Positions 1-5,421 of a stretch of 5,974 nt of DNA are shown one piece after another. The notes beneath the pieces are model-generated. The model ran no database searches. It was not told the origin of the DNA and saw only the letters and a program-made list of their open reading frames with translations. A program made the position numbers and the translations under genes. The stretch spans positions 9,864 through 15,837 of the forward strand of contig DNIT01000227.1 of NCBI GenBank assembly GCA_003489345.1. The letters run 5' to 3'. How positions within the stretch are numbered: position 1 is the stretch's first letter; every line of letters starts with the position of its first letter. Source of the DNA: Pelotomaculum sp. (GTDB lineage: Bacteria; Bacillota; Desulfotomaculia; Desulfotomaculales; Pelotomaculaceae).

Positions 1-136
1 GGGCATGGTTTTGGCGCTGGAGCCGAAGTTCGTCTTTCCAGGGGAGGGGACGGTCGGTGTTGAAGACACGTTTGTTTTGACCGAAAGCGGCCTGGAGCAA
101 TTAAATACGCTTGACGACTCAATCAAGATCCTTTGA
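1..136 (+). CDS. M24-family metallopeptidase (Xaa-Pro aminopeptidase/prolidase type), C-terminal end, partial
   Basis: The window opens inside this gene. The reading frame starts with the codon at base 2 and ends at a TGA at 134-136, leaving 44 residues. The fragment reads GMVLALEPKF near its start, then GVEDTFVLTESGLEQL. These match the last two metal-ligand blocks of M24 'pita-bread' peptidases: the Glu of ALEP (codon 20-22) and the Glu of GVEDTF (codon 62-64) should be the final two of the five Asp/Asp/His/Glu/Glu ligands that hold two divalent metals. Family members remove an N-terminal residue preceding proline or cleave X-Pro dipeptides in the cytoplasm. The ALEPKF wording resembles the prolidase-like branch more than classic PepP, but the missing catalytic Asp and His region prevents a firmer call. 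A strong terminator follows 20 bases after the stop, so it is the last gene of its transcript. Confidence 0.88.
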   Translation, partial: GMVLALEPKFVFPGEGTVGVEDTFVLTESGLEQLNTLDDSIKIL

Positions 137-156
137 GTCACCCCAGGATAACAGAC

Positions 157-202
157 AGCCTTTCACCCGGACTAAAAGCATTATGGTGAAAGGCTTTTTT
201 TT
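157..202 (+). terminator. Rho-independent terminator of the M24 peptidase gene
   Basis: A perfect 11-bp stem pairs AGCCTTTCACC (157-167) with GGTGAAAGGCT (185-195) around a 17-nt loop. It runs directly into eight T residues (195-202). It sits 20 bases after the peptidase stop codon, which isolates the following kinase gene from upstream transcription. Confidence 0.95.
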
Positions 203-225
203 GCATAAATTTTTTACATTTGCCA

Positions 226-241
226 ATTTTTACATAAAAAT
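226..241. repeat. AT-rich palindrome and short direct repeat upstream of the kinase gene
   Basis: ATTTTTA (226-232) and TAAAAAT (235-241) form a perfect 7-bp inverted repeat around a 2-base centre. The left arm also belongs to a 9-base direct repeat, TTTTTACAT, at 211-219 and 227-235. The palindrome ends just before the candidate sigma-H -35 element, a usual place for an activator or repressor site. The sequence is low complexity, so chance remains a real explanation. Confidence 0.35.
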
Positions 242-242
242 T

Positions 243-269
243 AAAGGATTTTTCTCTAATTTCATGAAT
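243..269 (+). promoter_or_regulatory. Candidate sigma-H (Spo0H)-type promoter for the histidine kinase gene
   Basis: AAAGGATTT (243-251), an 11-base gap, then CATGAAT (263-269) fits the Bacillus subtilis sigma-H consensus RNAGGAWWW-N11-12-RNNGAAT. Twelve of the 13 specified positions agree; the exception is C instead of purine at 263. Transcription would begin near base 276, leaving a short leader with the ribosome binding site AGAGGAG at 283-289, 11 bases before the ATG. I saw no convincing sigma-A promoter with proper spacing in this gap. TTTACA occurs at 213-218 and 229-234, but without a good -10 at 16-18 bases. Confidence 0.6.
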
Positions 270-300
270 TAAACACATTAAAAGAGGAGTTCTATCCATA

Positions 301-2205
301 ATGAAACACTTATGTGAGCTGATTAAAAACCACGAATCCTGGTTAACTTCCAGAGCGCTTTTCTATGCCAAAGAACAAAACTATGTAAAATACACGTCAA
401 CTTTAATTGAAGCCACGCGAAAAGCCGTTGAGGGCTTGTCGTATACGATTTATAGAGCTGTAAGTATTAGTGAACAGGTTCACGAATTGGGACCTGACGA
501 TGATTATACCGTCGACCCGACTGCTTCTTTCGGCATCTCGGAGGCCAAAAAACATCGGGAGCGGGGTGTCACTCTTGATATGTTTTTAGGCCGGTTGAAA
601 TACTACCGCCAAAGTTTCATCGACCTGATCCATCAGGCAGGTTTCACAAGAGACTATGACGACCACTGCCAGCTTTTTGTCAACCGGGTGTTTGACCGTA
701 TTGAGATAGGCTTCTGTCTGGAATGGACGGGAAATGTCAGCAGTCAGCTCATAAAAGATTTGCAGGATTGCAACCGGAATATAACCAATGAAAAGAATAA
801 GTACCTAACCGTTTTCGAAAGCTTGCCCAATCCGGTCATACTATTAAACACCGATAACCAAATTGTAGTTATGAACCGTGCCGCATCGGGACTACTTCTG
901 GGTTCCTGCGTTCCAGGGGCGTATTACTACAGTGAAAAACAAAAAAAAGAGCAACTGCCGTGGCTGCATGAGGAATTGGTATCTTTTACAGCCTGCGATG
1001 ATTCCACATTATCCTATGAATTTGAAAGAGAACTAAAAAACAAAAATGGAACCGGTTACTTTGAGATTAAATTCACAAAAATGCTTGATGTAAGCGGTAA
1101 ATTCAGCGGTACCATTGTAATTCTCAATGACATTTCCAATCGCAAGAAGATGGAGGATAAGCTTCGCAAAGCTGAAGCTAAATTTCGTACGCTGGTTGAA
1201 CAAATGCCTGCAGTCACCTATATTGAAGCACTCGATAACACCAGAACCAAAAAATACGTCAGCCCTCAAATAGAGCAGCTGCTGGGCTTTTCTCCCGCTG
1301 AAATCATAGCCGATCCCCAGCTTTGGTTTAGACAAATGCATGCTGAGGATCACCAACGCTTATTAGAAACGTATCAAGGCAAAACAAGCGATATTCCAAT
1401 AAGATCCGAATATTGCATGCTGAGCCGCAATGGCCGTAAGGTATGGGTCAGGGATGAGGCTACGATCCTATCGGACGAAACAGGGCAGCCTTATATGATA
1501 CAAGGCGTGCTCCTGGACATCACCGAGCACAAACAGTTTGAAAATAAGATTGCCCGTCTGGACCGTCTAAACCTGATCGGAGAAATGGCTGCCGGAATCG
1601 GTCATGAAATCAGGAACCCGATGACCACCGTGCACGGTTTCCTACAATGGCTCTCGAACAAAAAAGAATGCGCTAAATATCAGGAATACTACGACCTGAT
1701 GATAGATGAATTAAACAGGGCAAATTCAATCATTTCAGAATATCTGTCCCTGGCCAAAAATAGAACAATAAATCTTAAGAAACAGAACCTCAATGCCATA
1801 TTGGAGACTATGTTCCCGCTAATCCAGGCGGACGCCATGGTTTTCGATAAATATGTCCTTCTGGATTTGGCCGGTATTCCGGACCTGCTTTTGGATGAGA
1901 AGGAAATCCGCCAGCTTATCCTTAACCTCATTCGTAACGGATTGGAAGCAATGCCGGCCGGCGGCACCCTAACAATTAGAACCTATCAAGAAGGAAATAA
2001 GGCAATTCTGTCTATACAAGATGAAGGTCCCGGAATTAATCCCGATGTGATTGAAAAGCTCGGCACTCCCTTCTTTTCAACTAAAGAACAAGGAGCCGGT
2101 CTGGGACTGGCTGTCTGTTACAGCATCGCCACCCGGCATGAGGCTGCCATTGATATGAAGACAAGCCCAAACGGAACGACCTTTTTTGTTCGGTTTAAGA
2201 CATAA
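301..2205 (+). CDS. Orphan cytosolic sensor histidine kinase with two PAS domains (sporulation-kinase-like)
   Basis: This 634-residue kinase should autophosphorylate on His and pass the phosphate to an Asp on a receiver protein. Residues 1 to about 160 are helical, with an EAKKHRERGVTLDMFLG stretch (81-97) recalling the RsbR-type N-terminal domain; that assignment is tentative. PAS 1 spans about 165-285 and PAS 2 about 290-412, the latter ending in the PAC-like DITEHKQFE. HisKA covers about 418-490 with phospho-acceptor H435 in AAGIGHEIRNPMTTVHGF, the style of Bacillus Kin-type sporulation kinases. HATPase_c covers about 520-634: N-box NLIRNGLEA with N546, G1 box DEGPGI (574-579), F-box TPFFSTK (589-595) and G2 box GAGLGL (598-603). 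All catalytic boxes look intact. There is no membrane segment or HAMP domain, so it should sense a cytoplasmic cue. No response regulator lies nearby. The ATG at 301 is supported by AGAGGAG at 283-289. Kinase identity is secure; the Spo0A-phosphorelay role is inferred. Confidence 0.93.
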   Translation: MKHLCELIKNHESWLTSRALFYAKEQNYVKYTSTLIEATRKAVEGLSYTIYRAVSISEQVHELGPDDDYTVDPTASFGISEAKKHRERGVTLDMFLGRLKYYRQSFIDLIHQAGFTRDYDDHCQLFVNRVFDRIEIGFCLEWTGNVSSQLIKDLQDCNRNITNEKNKYLTVFESLPNPVILLNTDNQIVVMNRAASGLLLGSCVPGAYYYSEKQKKEQLPWLHEELVSFTACDDSTLSYEFERELKNKNGTGYFEIKFTKMLDVSGKFSGTIVILNDISNRKKMEDKLRKAEAKFRTLVEQMPAVTYIEALDNTRTKKYVSPQIEQLLGFSPAEIIADPQLWFRQMHAEDHQRLLETYQGKTSDIPIRSEYCMLSRNGRKVWVRDEATILSDETGQPYMIQGVLLDITEHKQFENKIARLDRLNLIGEMAAGIGHEIRNPMTTVHGFLQWLSNKKECAKYQEYYDLMIDELNRANSIISEYLSLAKNRTINLKKQNLNAILETMFPLIQADAMVFDKYVLLDLAGIPDLLLDEKEIRQLILNLIRNGLEAMPAGGTLTIRTYQEGNKAILSIQDEGPGINPDVIEKLGTPFFSTKEQGAGLGLAVCYSIATRHEAAIDMKTSPNGTTFFVRFKT

Positions 2206-2237
2206 CGCAGCTTCTCAAAAATAAAATCCATGGCTTC

Positions 2238-2256
2238 GGCTGACACCGTGTTAGCC
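2238..2256 (+). terminator. Hairpin between convergent genes, possible weak terminator of the kinase transcript
   Basis: GGCTGACA (2238-2245) and TGTTAGCC (2249-2256) form an 8-bp stem, including one G-U pair, around a 3-nt loop. In the opposite-strand transcript the wobble becomes an A-C mismatch, so the fold favours the kinase mRNA. The downstream tract TTAAACCTCTCCTT is only moderately T-rich, so this is not a canonical intrinsic terminator. It lies in the 63-base gap between two converging stop codons, where termination is expected. Confidence 0.38.
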
Positions 2257-2268
2257 TTAAACCTCTCC

Positions 2269-3369
2269 TTAAAGCTTCTTCAGTATACTGCGAAAGGGAT
2301 CATATTCAACGCACTTGACCGGCTGCCTGGCAATATGATGCAGGCAAAGGTTGCACGAAGTGCATTTAGACGGCCTCTTGTCGGGGCTGCATAACAGCCT
2401 CTCCGGCAGGTCCGGTTCACATAGTAACGGGCGGCAGATTCCTATTAAATCCACCCCTTTTTCCAGGATTTCCTCCATTACCGGCAGGGAACGGATACCG
2501 CCGGTTAACGACAGGGCCGTCCTGGTACCTGCCACAGCCTCCCGCATGGATTCGACCGCCTGGAGAAAATAGGCTTCCTTTGCCCCCGCCTCCGCCTTGA
2601 GCCTTGCCCGCAGCTTTGACTGCTCTTTGATCCCGCCGCTCAGTTCGATCAAGTCCACACCCGCATCTGCCAGCCGTTTGGCCACCTGTGCATATTCTTT
2701 GATGGTGTTGCCGCCTGCAAGATAGTCATTTGTGTTTAGTTTCCATAAGACAGGGAAGTCCGTACCTACCTGCCCGCGGACGGCGGAATAGACTTCCAGC
2801 GAAAACCGCATCCTGTTTTCCAGGCTGCCCCCCCATTGGTCATTACGGTTATTGGTGACGGGACTAAGAAACTCACTCAGCAGGTAACCGTGCGCCCCGT
2901 GCACCGCTACAGCGTCAAAGCCGGCTTCTTTGACTCTGCGCGCCGCCCGGCCGAAGGCAGCTATCGTTTTTTGAATCTCATCTTCCTTTAAATCATTGAG
3001 CCTGTAGCCGCCGTCCAGCGCCCCATAAGAATACCCGTAGCCTGCCGTGCCCTGGTGGAAAATCTGGACGGCACACTTGCAGCCGTCTCCGTATGTGTGC
3101 ATAACCTTAGCCAATTTCTTCAGGCCGGGGATAAATTTATCGTCATAGACAGACATTTGATTTACGAAAGCCCTGCCCGAGGCTTCCACCGAAGCGGCGC
3201 CGGTCACTATGAGGCCCGTTCCTCCCCTGGCCAAATCATAATACAGTTTTAACAGCGCCTCAGCGACGTACCCGTCAATATCCGCCATGTTTTCCACAGT
3301 AGCCGAGCGCAAAAATCTGTTCTTGATTTCCATCCTGTTAATCGTTAACGGTTTGCCGAGTAAACCCAC
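2269..3369 (-). CDS. Old Yellow Enzyme-family NADH:flavin oxidoreductase with a C-terminal Fe-S cysteine motif
   Basis: A 366-residue FMN-dependent TIM-barrel reductase, probably acting on an activated C=C bond (enoate, enal or dienoyl-CoA). Residue numbers use the GTG start. Visible signatures are RSAT near 21-24, Q102 and H105 in AVQIFHQG, HGAHGYL with H157, H160 and Y162 (substrate binding and proton donation), the NxRxDxxGGSxENRxRF block at about 173-189, K210, and the FMN-phosphate segments GGIR (290-293) and GICRPLL (310-316). The C-terminus has Cys 336, 339, 342 and 353 (CX2CX2CX10C), like the [4Fe-4S] site of 2,4-dienoyl-CoA reductases, where it relays electrons from FAD to FMN. The roughly 300-residue FAD/NAD(P)H domain of those enzymes is absent, so a separate electron donor is likely. 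Start choice: GAGGGGG (3378-3384) lies 8 bases before the GTG at 3367-3369. An upstream TTG at 3400-3402 would add 11 residues but has no ribosome binding site. Substrate unknown. Confidence 0.9.
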   Translation of the reverse strand: MGLLGKPLTINRMEIKNRFLRSATVENMADIDGYVAEALLKLYYDLARGGTGLIVTGAASVEASGRAFVNQMSVYDDKFIPGLKKLAKVMHTYGDGCKCAVQIFHQGTAGYGYSYGALDGGYRLNDLKEDEIQKTIAAFGRAARRVKEAGFDAVAVHGAHGYLLSEFLSPVTNNRNDQWGGSLENRMRFSLEVYSAVRGQVGTDFPVLWKLNTNDYLAGGNTIKEYAQVAKRLADAGVDLIELSGGIKEQSKLRARLKAEAGAKEAYFLQAVESMREAVAGTRTALSLTGGIRSLPVMEEILEKGVDLIGICRPLLCEPDLPERLLCSPDKRPSKCTSCNLCLHHIARQPVKCVEYDPFRSILKKL

Positions 3370-3424
3370 TTTTTTGTCCCCCTCAACAAGCTGTTTGTGC
3401 AAGTTGCCCGCGATTTTTAATTAC

Positions 3425-3453
3425 ATTTTATCCGAACAGCTATTTAAGGTCTA
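3425..3453 (-). promoter_or_regulatory. Possible promoter of the OYE-family oxidoreductase gene
   Basis: Read on the minus strand, TAGACC (bases 3453-3448) is followed after 17 bases by TAAAAT (3430-3425). The -10 matches five of six consensus bases and the -35 four of six. It precedes the preferred GTG start by about 55 bases. A TTGATA lies a few bases further upstream on the same strand, but its spacing to TAAAAT is 21. Weakly supported. Confidence 0.35.
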
Positions 3454-3500
3454 TCAAATTATTTAAGCTTCCATGGACTAAAAAAAACCTTATATAGCCG

Positions 3501-3529
3501 TTGACATTAAACAGGCGGTAGTATAAATT
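3501..3529 (+). promoter_or_regulatory. Sigma-A-type promoter of the TetR/efflux operon
   Basis: A perfect TTGACA -35 box (3501-3506) precedes the AT-rich block TATAAATT (3522-3529). This gives either TATAAA with a 15-base spacer or TAAATT with a 17-base spacer. A run of eight A residues (3480-3487) upstream could act as an UP element. Transcription would start near 3535, about 40 bases before the TetR start codon. Confidence 0.68.
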
Positions 3530-3536
3530 AACTCTG

Positions 3537-3569
3537 AAACCAATCAGTCGGTTTTAAAACTATCCAGTC
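3537..3569. promoter_or_regulatory. Candidate TetR-family operator overlapping the transcription start
   Basis: An imperfect palindrome has outer arms AAACC (3537-3541) and GGTTT (3550-3554) plus one inner matching pair, 18 bp overall, a normal size for a TetR-family site. The perfect 10-bp palindrome GTTTTAAAAC (3551-3560) abuts it. CAGTC occurs twice, at 3545-3549 and 3565-3569, exactly 20 bp or about two helical turns apart. Position over the predicted start site would suit autorepression. The true operator boundaries cannot be decided by eye. Confidence 0.45.
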
Positions 3570-3575
3570 AATGGG

Positions 3576-4220
3576 GTGGCGCACTTGATATCCCGGCGGG
3601 AACGTGAAAAGGACTTCAAGAAGCAGCTTATTGTTGAGGCCGCCAACCGGCTTTTCTCAAAGCGCTCTTTTGAAGCGGTAACGGTTGAAGATATCGCCAG
3701 GGCAGCTGAATTCGGCAAGGGTACTTTGTATCAGTATTTTGGCAGCAAGGAAGAGATTTTTTCTTATGCTTTGGAGACAGTTCTCAATAGGCTTTGTGCA
3801 TCCATAGAAAAGGAATGCCCGGCCGACCTCACTCCCCGGGCGGCATTGAATAATCTGATCACCCTGAATTACCGCTTTTATAAAAAATATGGCCACCTTT
3901 TCCCTTCTCTGCTTCGCATGAAGCTTGACGGCAGCTTGAATATCGGGTTGTATACTGAGATTGAAACACTCATAAAAAGAAGAACAAGCCTCACGGCTCA
4001 AGTTTTCGAAAGAGGCATAAGAGATAAAGTTTTTATTGCAGCCGACAGTTACAAACTTGCCAGATTGTTAAATAAGCTTGTAATCGGCTTAATCTTCGAA
4101 GGTTTTGAGATGAAAGCCACAGACGGCAATGTCGAAAAGGACCTGGAGTTAATCAAGCTGATTGTATCAAATGGAATAATCTTGAAAGGTGAGACAAATG
4201 GCAGAAACGCAAACAGTTAG
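3576..4220 (+). CDS. TetR/AcrR-family transcriptional regulator of the efflux operon
   Basis: A 214-residue protein of typical TetR length. The N-terminal DNA-binding domain has the family helix-turn-helix at about 34-62: AVTVEDIARAAEFGKGTLY followed by QYFGSKEEIF, where GTLYQYFGSKEE is the usual recognition-helix and helix-4 signature. Residues from about 65 form the variable ligand-binding and dimerisation domain, from which no effector can be predicted. As first gene of an operon encoding an export pump, it is most likely an autorepressor released by a pump substrate. Two starts are possible: GTG at 3576, without a visible ribosome binding site, or TTG at 3585, preceded by GGGGTGG (3573-3579) at 5 bases. 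The second yields MISRREREK, a common TetR beginning, and shortens the protein by only three residues. The 3' end overlaps the next gene by 23 bases. Confidence 0.92.
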   Translation: MAHLISRREREKDFKKQLIVEAANRLFSKRSFEAVTVEDIARAAEFGKGTLYQYFGSKEEIFSYALETVLNRLCASIEKECPADLTPRAALNNLITLNYRFYKKYGHLFPSLLRMKLDGSLNIGLYTEIETLIKRRTSLTAQVFERGIRDKVFIAADSYKLARLLNKLVIGLIFEGFEMKATDGNVEKDLELIKLIVSNGIILKGETNGRNANS

Positions 4221-5307
4221 TACCGGTTCGAATATAAACAAAAAAGGATTTAAAAAAATAATTAGTCTCATCGTCCTGTCAATTGTAGTACTGGGGGCAG
4301 CCGCAACAGGGCTGTGGTGGTGGCGTGATCTGCAAACTTCAATCAGCACTGATGACGCCGCGGTAACCGGCGACATTATTGATGTCAGCCCTAAAATAAC
4401 CGGCCGTTTGGAAAAATTATATGTCTCAGAGGGAGAATATGTCCAGGCCGGCCAGAAAATAGCCACGCTGGATAACGCCCAGTACAGCATCGCCCTGGCT
4501 CAGGCAGAAGCGGGATTGAACCTGGCCAGGGCCAATCATGCCAAACTGCCTGACGACATAACGTCGGCCCAGGCTAACGTAGACAAAACCAAGGGGAGTT
4601 TAAACGCTGCCCAGGCCCAGGTTAAAGCGGCAGAAATTGCTCTGGACGATGCCAAGCGCATACTTGGCATAAATGAAGCCCTGTATGCCGGCGGCGCCAT
4701 TTCCAAAGAAACCATTAACGCAAGCCGCAACAGCTGGGAAAAAGCACAGGCCAACCTGGAAAACGCTAGGGCCAACGTGCAAGCTGCCGAGGCGTCCTTA
4801 CAGGAGAACCTGGCTAAATTAAATTCCATCAACAAAACCGGCGCAGACAGCTATAGCGCACAGCTACAGCAAGCCCAGGCGCTTTATGACAATGCCAAAC
4901 TTACCTATGACAACTCCTTCATTTACGCCCCCAAAAGCGGAACGGTCGTACGCATTCCTGTTCACGAGGGGGAGAACCTGACTTCGGGTCAAACCATCCT
5001 TTCCATAGTCGATTTTGATAAAACCCTGGTAACAGCCAATGTTGAAGAGAACAAATTCAGCCGGATTAACGTGGGCCAAAAAGTAGATATTAAAATTGAC
5101 GCCTATCCGGGTAAATTTTTTAACGGTGAAGTGATCGAGGTGGGAGGAGCCACCCAGTCAACCTTTTCTTTGCTGCCCACCCAGAATAGCTCCGGCAACT
5201 TCACCAAAGTAACCCAACGGCTGCCTTTAAAAATTAACGTGGATAAAAAAGACCTGCTCTTTAAACCAGGTATGTCGGCAGCTGTTAAAATTCATACTGC
5301 GACCTAG
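4198..5307 (+). CDS. HlyD/EmrA-family membrane fusion protein of a multidrug efflux pump
   Basis: A 369-residue periplasmic-adaptor type protein that partners an MFS drug antiporter. Residues 1-19 are a short cytoplasmic tail. One membrane anchor, about 20-42, is rich in I, L, V, A and W. The first barrel-sandwich (lipoyl-like) half follows: STDDAAVTGDIIDVSPKITG (50-69) through QKIATLD (86-92). A long Ala/Gln-rich coiled-coil hairpin spans about 98-235, the second lipoyl half about 243-272 (YAPKSGTVVRIPV), and a beta-barrel domain continues to the end. The segment GGATQSTFSLLPTQNSSGNF (317-336) is characteristic of EmrA-like proteins. Start choice: AGGTGA (4187-4192) lies 5 bases before the ATG at 4198. 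A GTG at 4189 would overlap that site. The ATG sits 23 bases inside the tetR-family gene in another frame, implying translational coupling. In a diderm host it would reach toward a TolC-like channel; none is visible here. Confidence 0.92.
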   Translation: MAETQTVSTGSNINKKGFKKIISLIVLSIVVLGAAATGLWWWRDLQTSISTDDAAVTGDIIDVSPKITGRLEKLYVSEGEYVQAGQKIATLDNAQYSIALAQAEAGLNLARANHAKLPDDITSAQANVDKTKGSLNAAQAQVKAAEIALDDAKRILGINEALYAGGAISKETINASRNSWEKAQANLENARANVQAAEASLQENLAKLNSINKTGADSYSAQLQQAQALYDNAKLTYDNSFIYAPKSGTVVRIPVHEGENLTSGQTILSIVDFDKTLVTANVEENKFSRINVGQKVDIKIDAYPGKFFNGEVIEVGGATQSTFSLLPTQNSSGNFTKVTQRLPLKINVDKKDLLFKPGMSAAVKIHTAT

Positions 5308-5323
5308 CGGTATGGCCGTTGAC

Positions 5324-5395
5324 GCGGCGCCGGCGGCTGCAAACACTTATCGCTGCAGGCGCGATTTCAATCGCCCAACGGTACGTCGGCGCCGC
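5324..5395 (+). repeat. GC-rich palindromic element in the spacer between the fusion-protein and antiporter genes
   Basis: GCGGCGCCGGCG (5324-5335) pairs with CGTCGGCGCCGC (5384-5395) over 12 bp with one G-U pair. The 48-nt interior carries a small hairpin, GCGAT (5361-5365) with ATCGC (5370-5374) around a TTCA loop. By my count the whole 114-base spacer (5308-5421) is about 64% GC, clearly above its neighbours. No T-run follows, so it is not an intrinsic terminator. It ends 15 bases before the antiporter's ribosome binding site. It could be a mRNA stability or attenuation structure, or a dispersed palindromic repeat inserted in the operon. Confidence 0.6.
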
Positions 5396-5421
5396 ACTTG
5401 TAGCAGGATCGAGGAGCACAG

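Noticed and set aside
219..228. TTTGCCAATT as a Spo0A box (consensus TTTGTCRAAA)
   Set aside because: Only seven of ten positions match, and the central TGTC core is altered, too weak in AT-rich sequence.
1689..1967. Minus-strand open frame of 92 codons inside the kinase gene
   Set aside because: It lies wholly within the well-supported HisKA/HATPase coding region and its translation shows no domain signature.
4536..4835. Minus-strand open frame of 99 codons opposite the coiled-coil region of the fusion protein
   Set aside because: It is the antisense shadow of an Ala/Gln-rich repeat-like coding stretch, with no recognisable domain.
5319..5350. TTGACG as the -35 of an internal promoter for the antiporter gene
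   Set aside because: No acceptable -10 box occurs 16-18 bases downstream, and the hexamer abuts the GC-rich palindrome arm.
5324..5395. The spacer palindrome as an intrinsic terminator
   Set aside because: The stem is followed by ACTTGTAGCAGG rather than a T-run, and a strong ribosome binding site for the next operon gene follows at once.
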